Under the pieces are notes generated by a model, which saw nothing but the letters and a program-made list of their open reading frames with translations, was not told where the DNA came from and did no database searches. The translations under genes were made by a program, and so were the position numbers. Source: Natrialba chahannaoensis JCM 10990 (lineage in GTDB: Archaea > Halobacteriota > Halobacteria > Halobacteriales > Natrialbaceae). Taken from it: a stretch of 51,758 nt of DNA. The first letter of the stretch is position 1; each line of letters opens with the position of its first letter. Below are positions 51,369-51,758 of this stretch, one piece after another. Location of the stretch: positions 21,003-72,760 of the forward strand of contig NZ_AOIN01000069.1 of the NCBI RefSeq assembly GCF_000337135.1, written 5' to 3'.

Positions 51369-51758
51369 ATGAGCGACGACCGAGTGCAGCCCGACTCGGC
51401 AGGCGAGAACGAGCCGGCCACCGGTGACTCCGAGACTGATACCGGTGACAGTCCACCCGACGGCACCAGCACCGACGATCCCTTTCAGCCGAGCGGCGGT
51501 CCCCAGCGTGTCGTCTCCGAAGAGAGCGTTGACGACATCCTCAACTCCCTCGGCGAGACGACAAACGCCGGCATAGACATCAGTGGTGGGTCCGACTCCG
51601 ACACTCCTGACGACAGCGAGGATTCGCCCTCCGAGACTTCGGACGAGTCATCGTCAGATAGCAGTAGCGGAGTGTGTCATAGAAAGCGTCACGTACGAAG
51701 CAGCAGGGTGCGCGAAGTGTGTCCAACACAAGCGCAACCCTGCAAGACGTAGCTTCGG
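51369..51758 (+). pseudogene. Acidic haloarchaeal gene apparently interrupted at the window edge
   Basis: From ATG 51369 to about 51667 the frame encodes about 100 acidic residues rich in Ser, Asp, Glu and Thr (GGPQRVVSEESVDDILNSLG, then long SDS/SES runs), typical of a haloarchaeal disordered N-terminus that should lead into a longer protein. At about 51668 the composition flips to Cys/Arg/Lys/Gln (GVCHRKRHVRSS) and the frame soon stops at 51750-51752. The sharp switch suggests foreign DNA inserted here. The function is unknown. Because the window ends six bases later, the rest cannot be checked. Confidence 0.5.
51669..51758. mobile_element. Possible left end of an insertion sequence
   Basis: The last 90 bases have base composition and codon character unlike the acidic gene they interrupt. 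They start near GGAGTGTGTCATAGAAAGCG, a plausible terminal repeat, and contain GTGTGTCC and AACAC, which hint at a short inverted repeat. The family cannot be named, and the other end and target duplication lie outside the window. Confidence 0.3.

Noticed and set aside
1-51758. tRNA and rRNA genes
   Set aside because: Gaps were scanned by eye for tRNA T-loop and acceptor patterns and for rRNA words; none was found, although a covariance search would be more sensitive.

Overview
The window is haloarchaeal chromosome (class Halobacteria). Its proteins are strongly acidic, most genes are GC-rich with G/C in third codon positions, CTCGAG sites are very frequent, and it carries recognisable archaeal genes: radB, an STT3-type oligosaccharyltransferase, archaeal-type PAS kinases, PhiH1-type repressors and a lycopene cyclase-domain protein. 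The genus cannot be fixed from the sequence alone. No rRNA, tRNA or CRISPR array was seen.

Layout. 1-5.7 kb: the tail of an unknown gene, a DUF389 membrane protein, a PAS histidine kinase, a sugar-nucleotide epimerase and a FAD oxidoreductase. 5.7-10.9 kb is accessory DNA: a gene with two single-base frameshifts, a winged-helix regulator, an HTH-PIN toxin-antitoxin-like operon behind a perfect palindrome (its PIN gene is frameshifted), a 41-bp duplication, a coupled pair of low-complexity genes with a 30-bp tandem repeat, and a PhiH1-repressor-like gene. 10.9-24 kb is a visibly AT-rich surface-glycan island framed by dead transposases: two alkaline-phosphatase/sulfatase-fold proteins, a Wzx-type flippase, a polymerase/ligase-like membrane protein, three intact glycosyltransferases and one broken one, a beta-propeller protein and a methyltransferase. 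24.2-31 kb holds two tandem, same-strand modules. Each has a DUF4157 (eCIS core) zinc-peptidase-like protein followed by a conserved partner of about 310-320 aa, and each is preceded by a duplicated leader. An intact ribbon-helix-helix/RelE toxin-antitoxin pair and the wreck of a VapBC pair lie between them. 31-40 kb is a GC-rich glycosylation cluster: epimerase, nucleotide-sugar dehydrogenase, polyprenyl-phosphate sugar transferase, an STT3-like protein without the classical WWDYG motif, and a sugar-1-phosphate nucleotidylyltransferase. 40-51.7 kb is mostly core chromosome: an HTH protein, membrane proteins, PAP2 phosphatase, a RuvC/YqgF-fold protein beside radB, DUF418, an ABC exporter, a four-CBS protein, lycopene cyclase domain, a CAP-domain protein and a last gene that appears cut by an insertion at the right edge.

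How the genes fit together. The two glycan blocks together contain precursor synthesis (nucleotidylyltransferase, epimerases, dehydrogenase), lipid priming (sugar transferase), elongation (glycosyltransferases), decoration (AlkP-fold proteins, methyltransferase), flipping (Wzx-like) and transfer to protein (STT3-like), which reads as a variable S-layer or surface glycosylation locus. The most unusual content is the duplicated DUF4157-plus-partner unit. It looks like a polymorphic effector cassette: a nearly constant N-terminal half with an HELAH motif, a replaceable C-terminal third with hydrophobic Gly/Ala segments, and a dedicated partner gene. No contractile-injection structural genes are present in this window.
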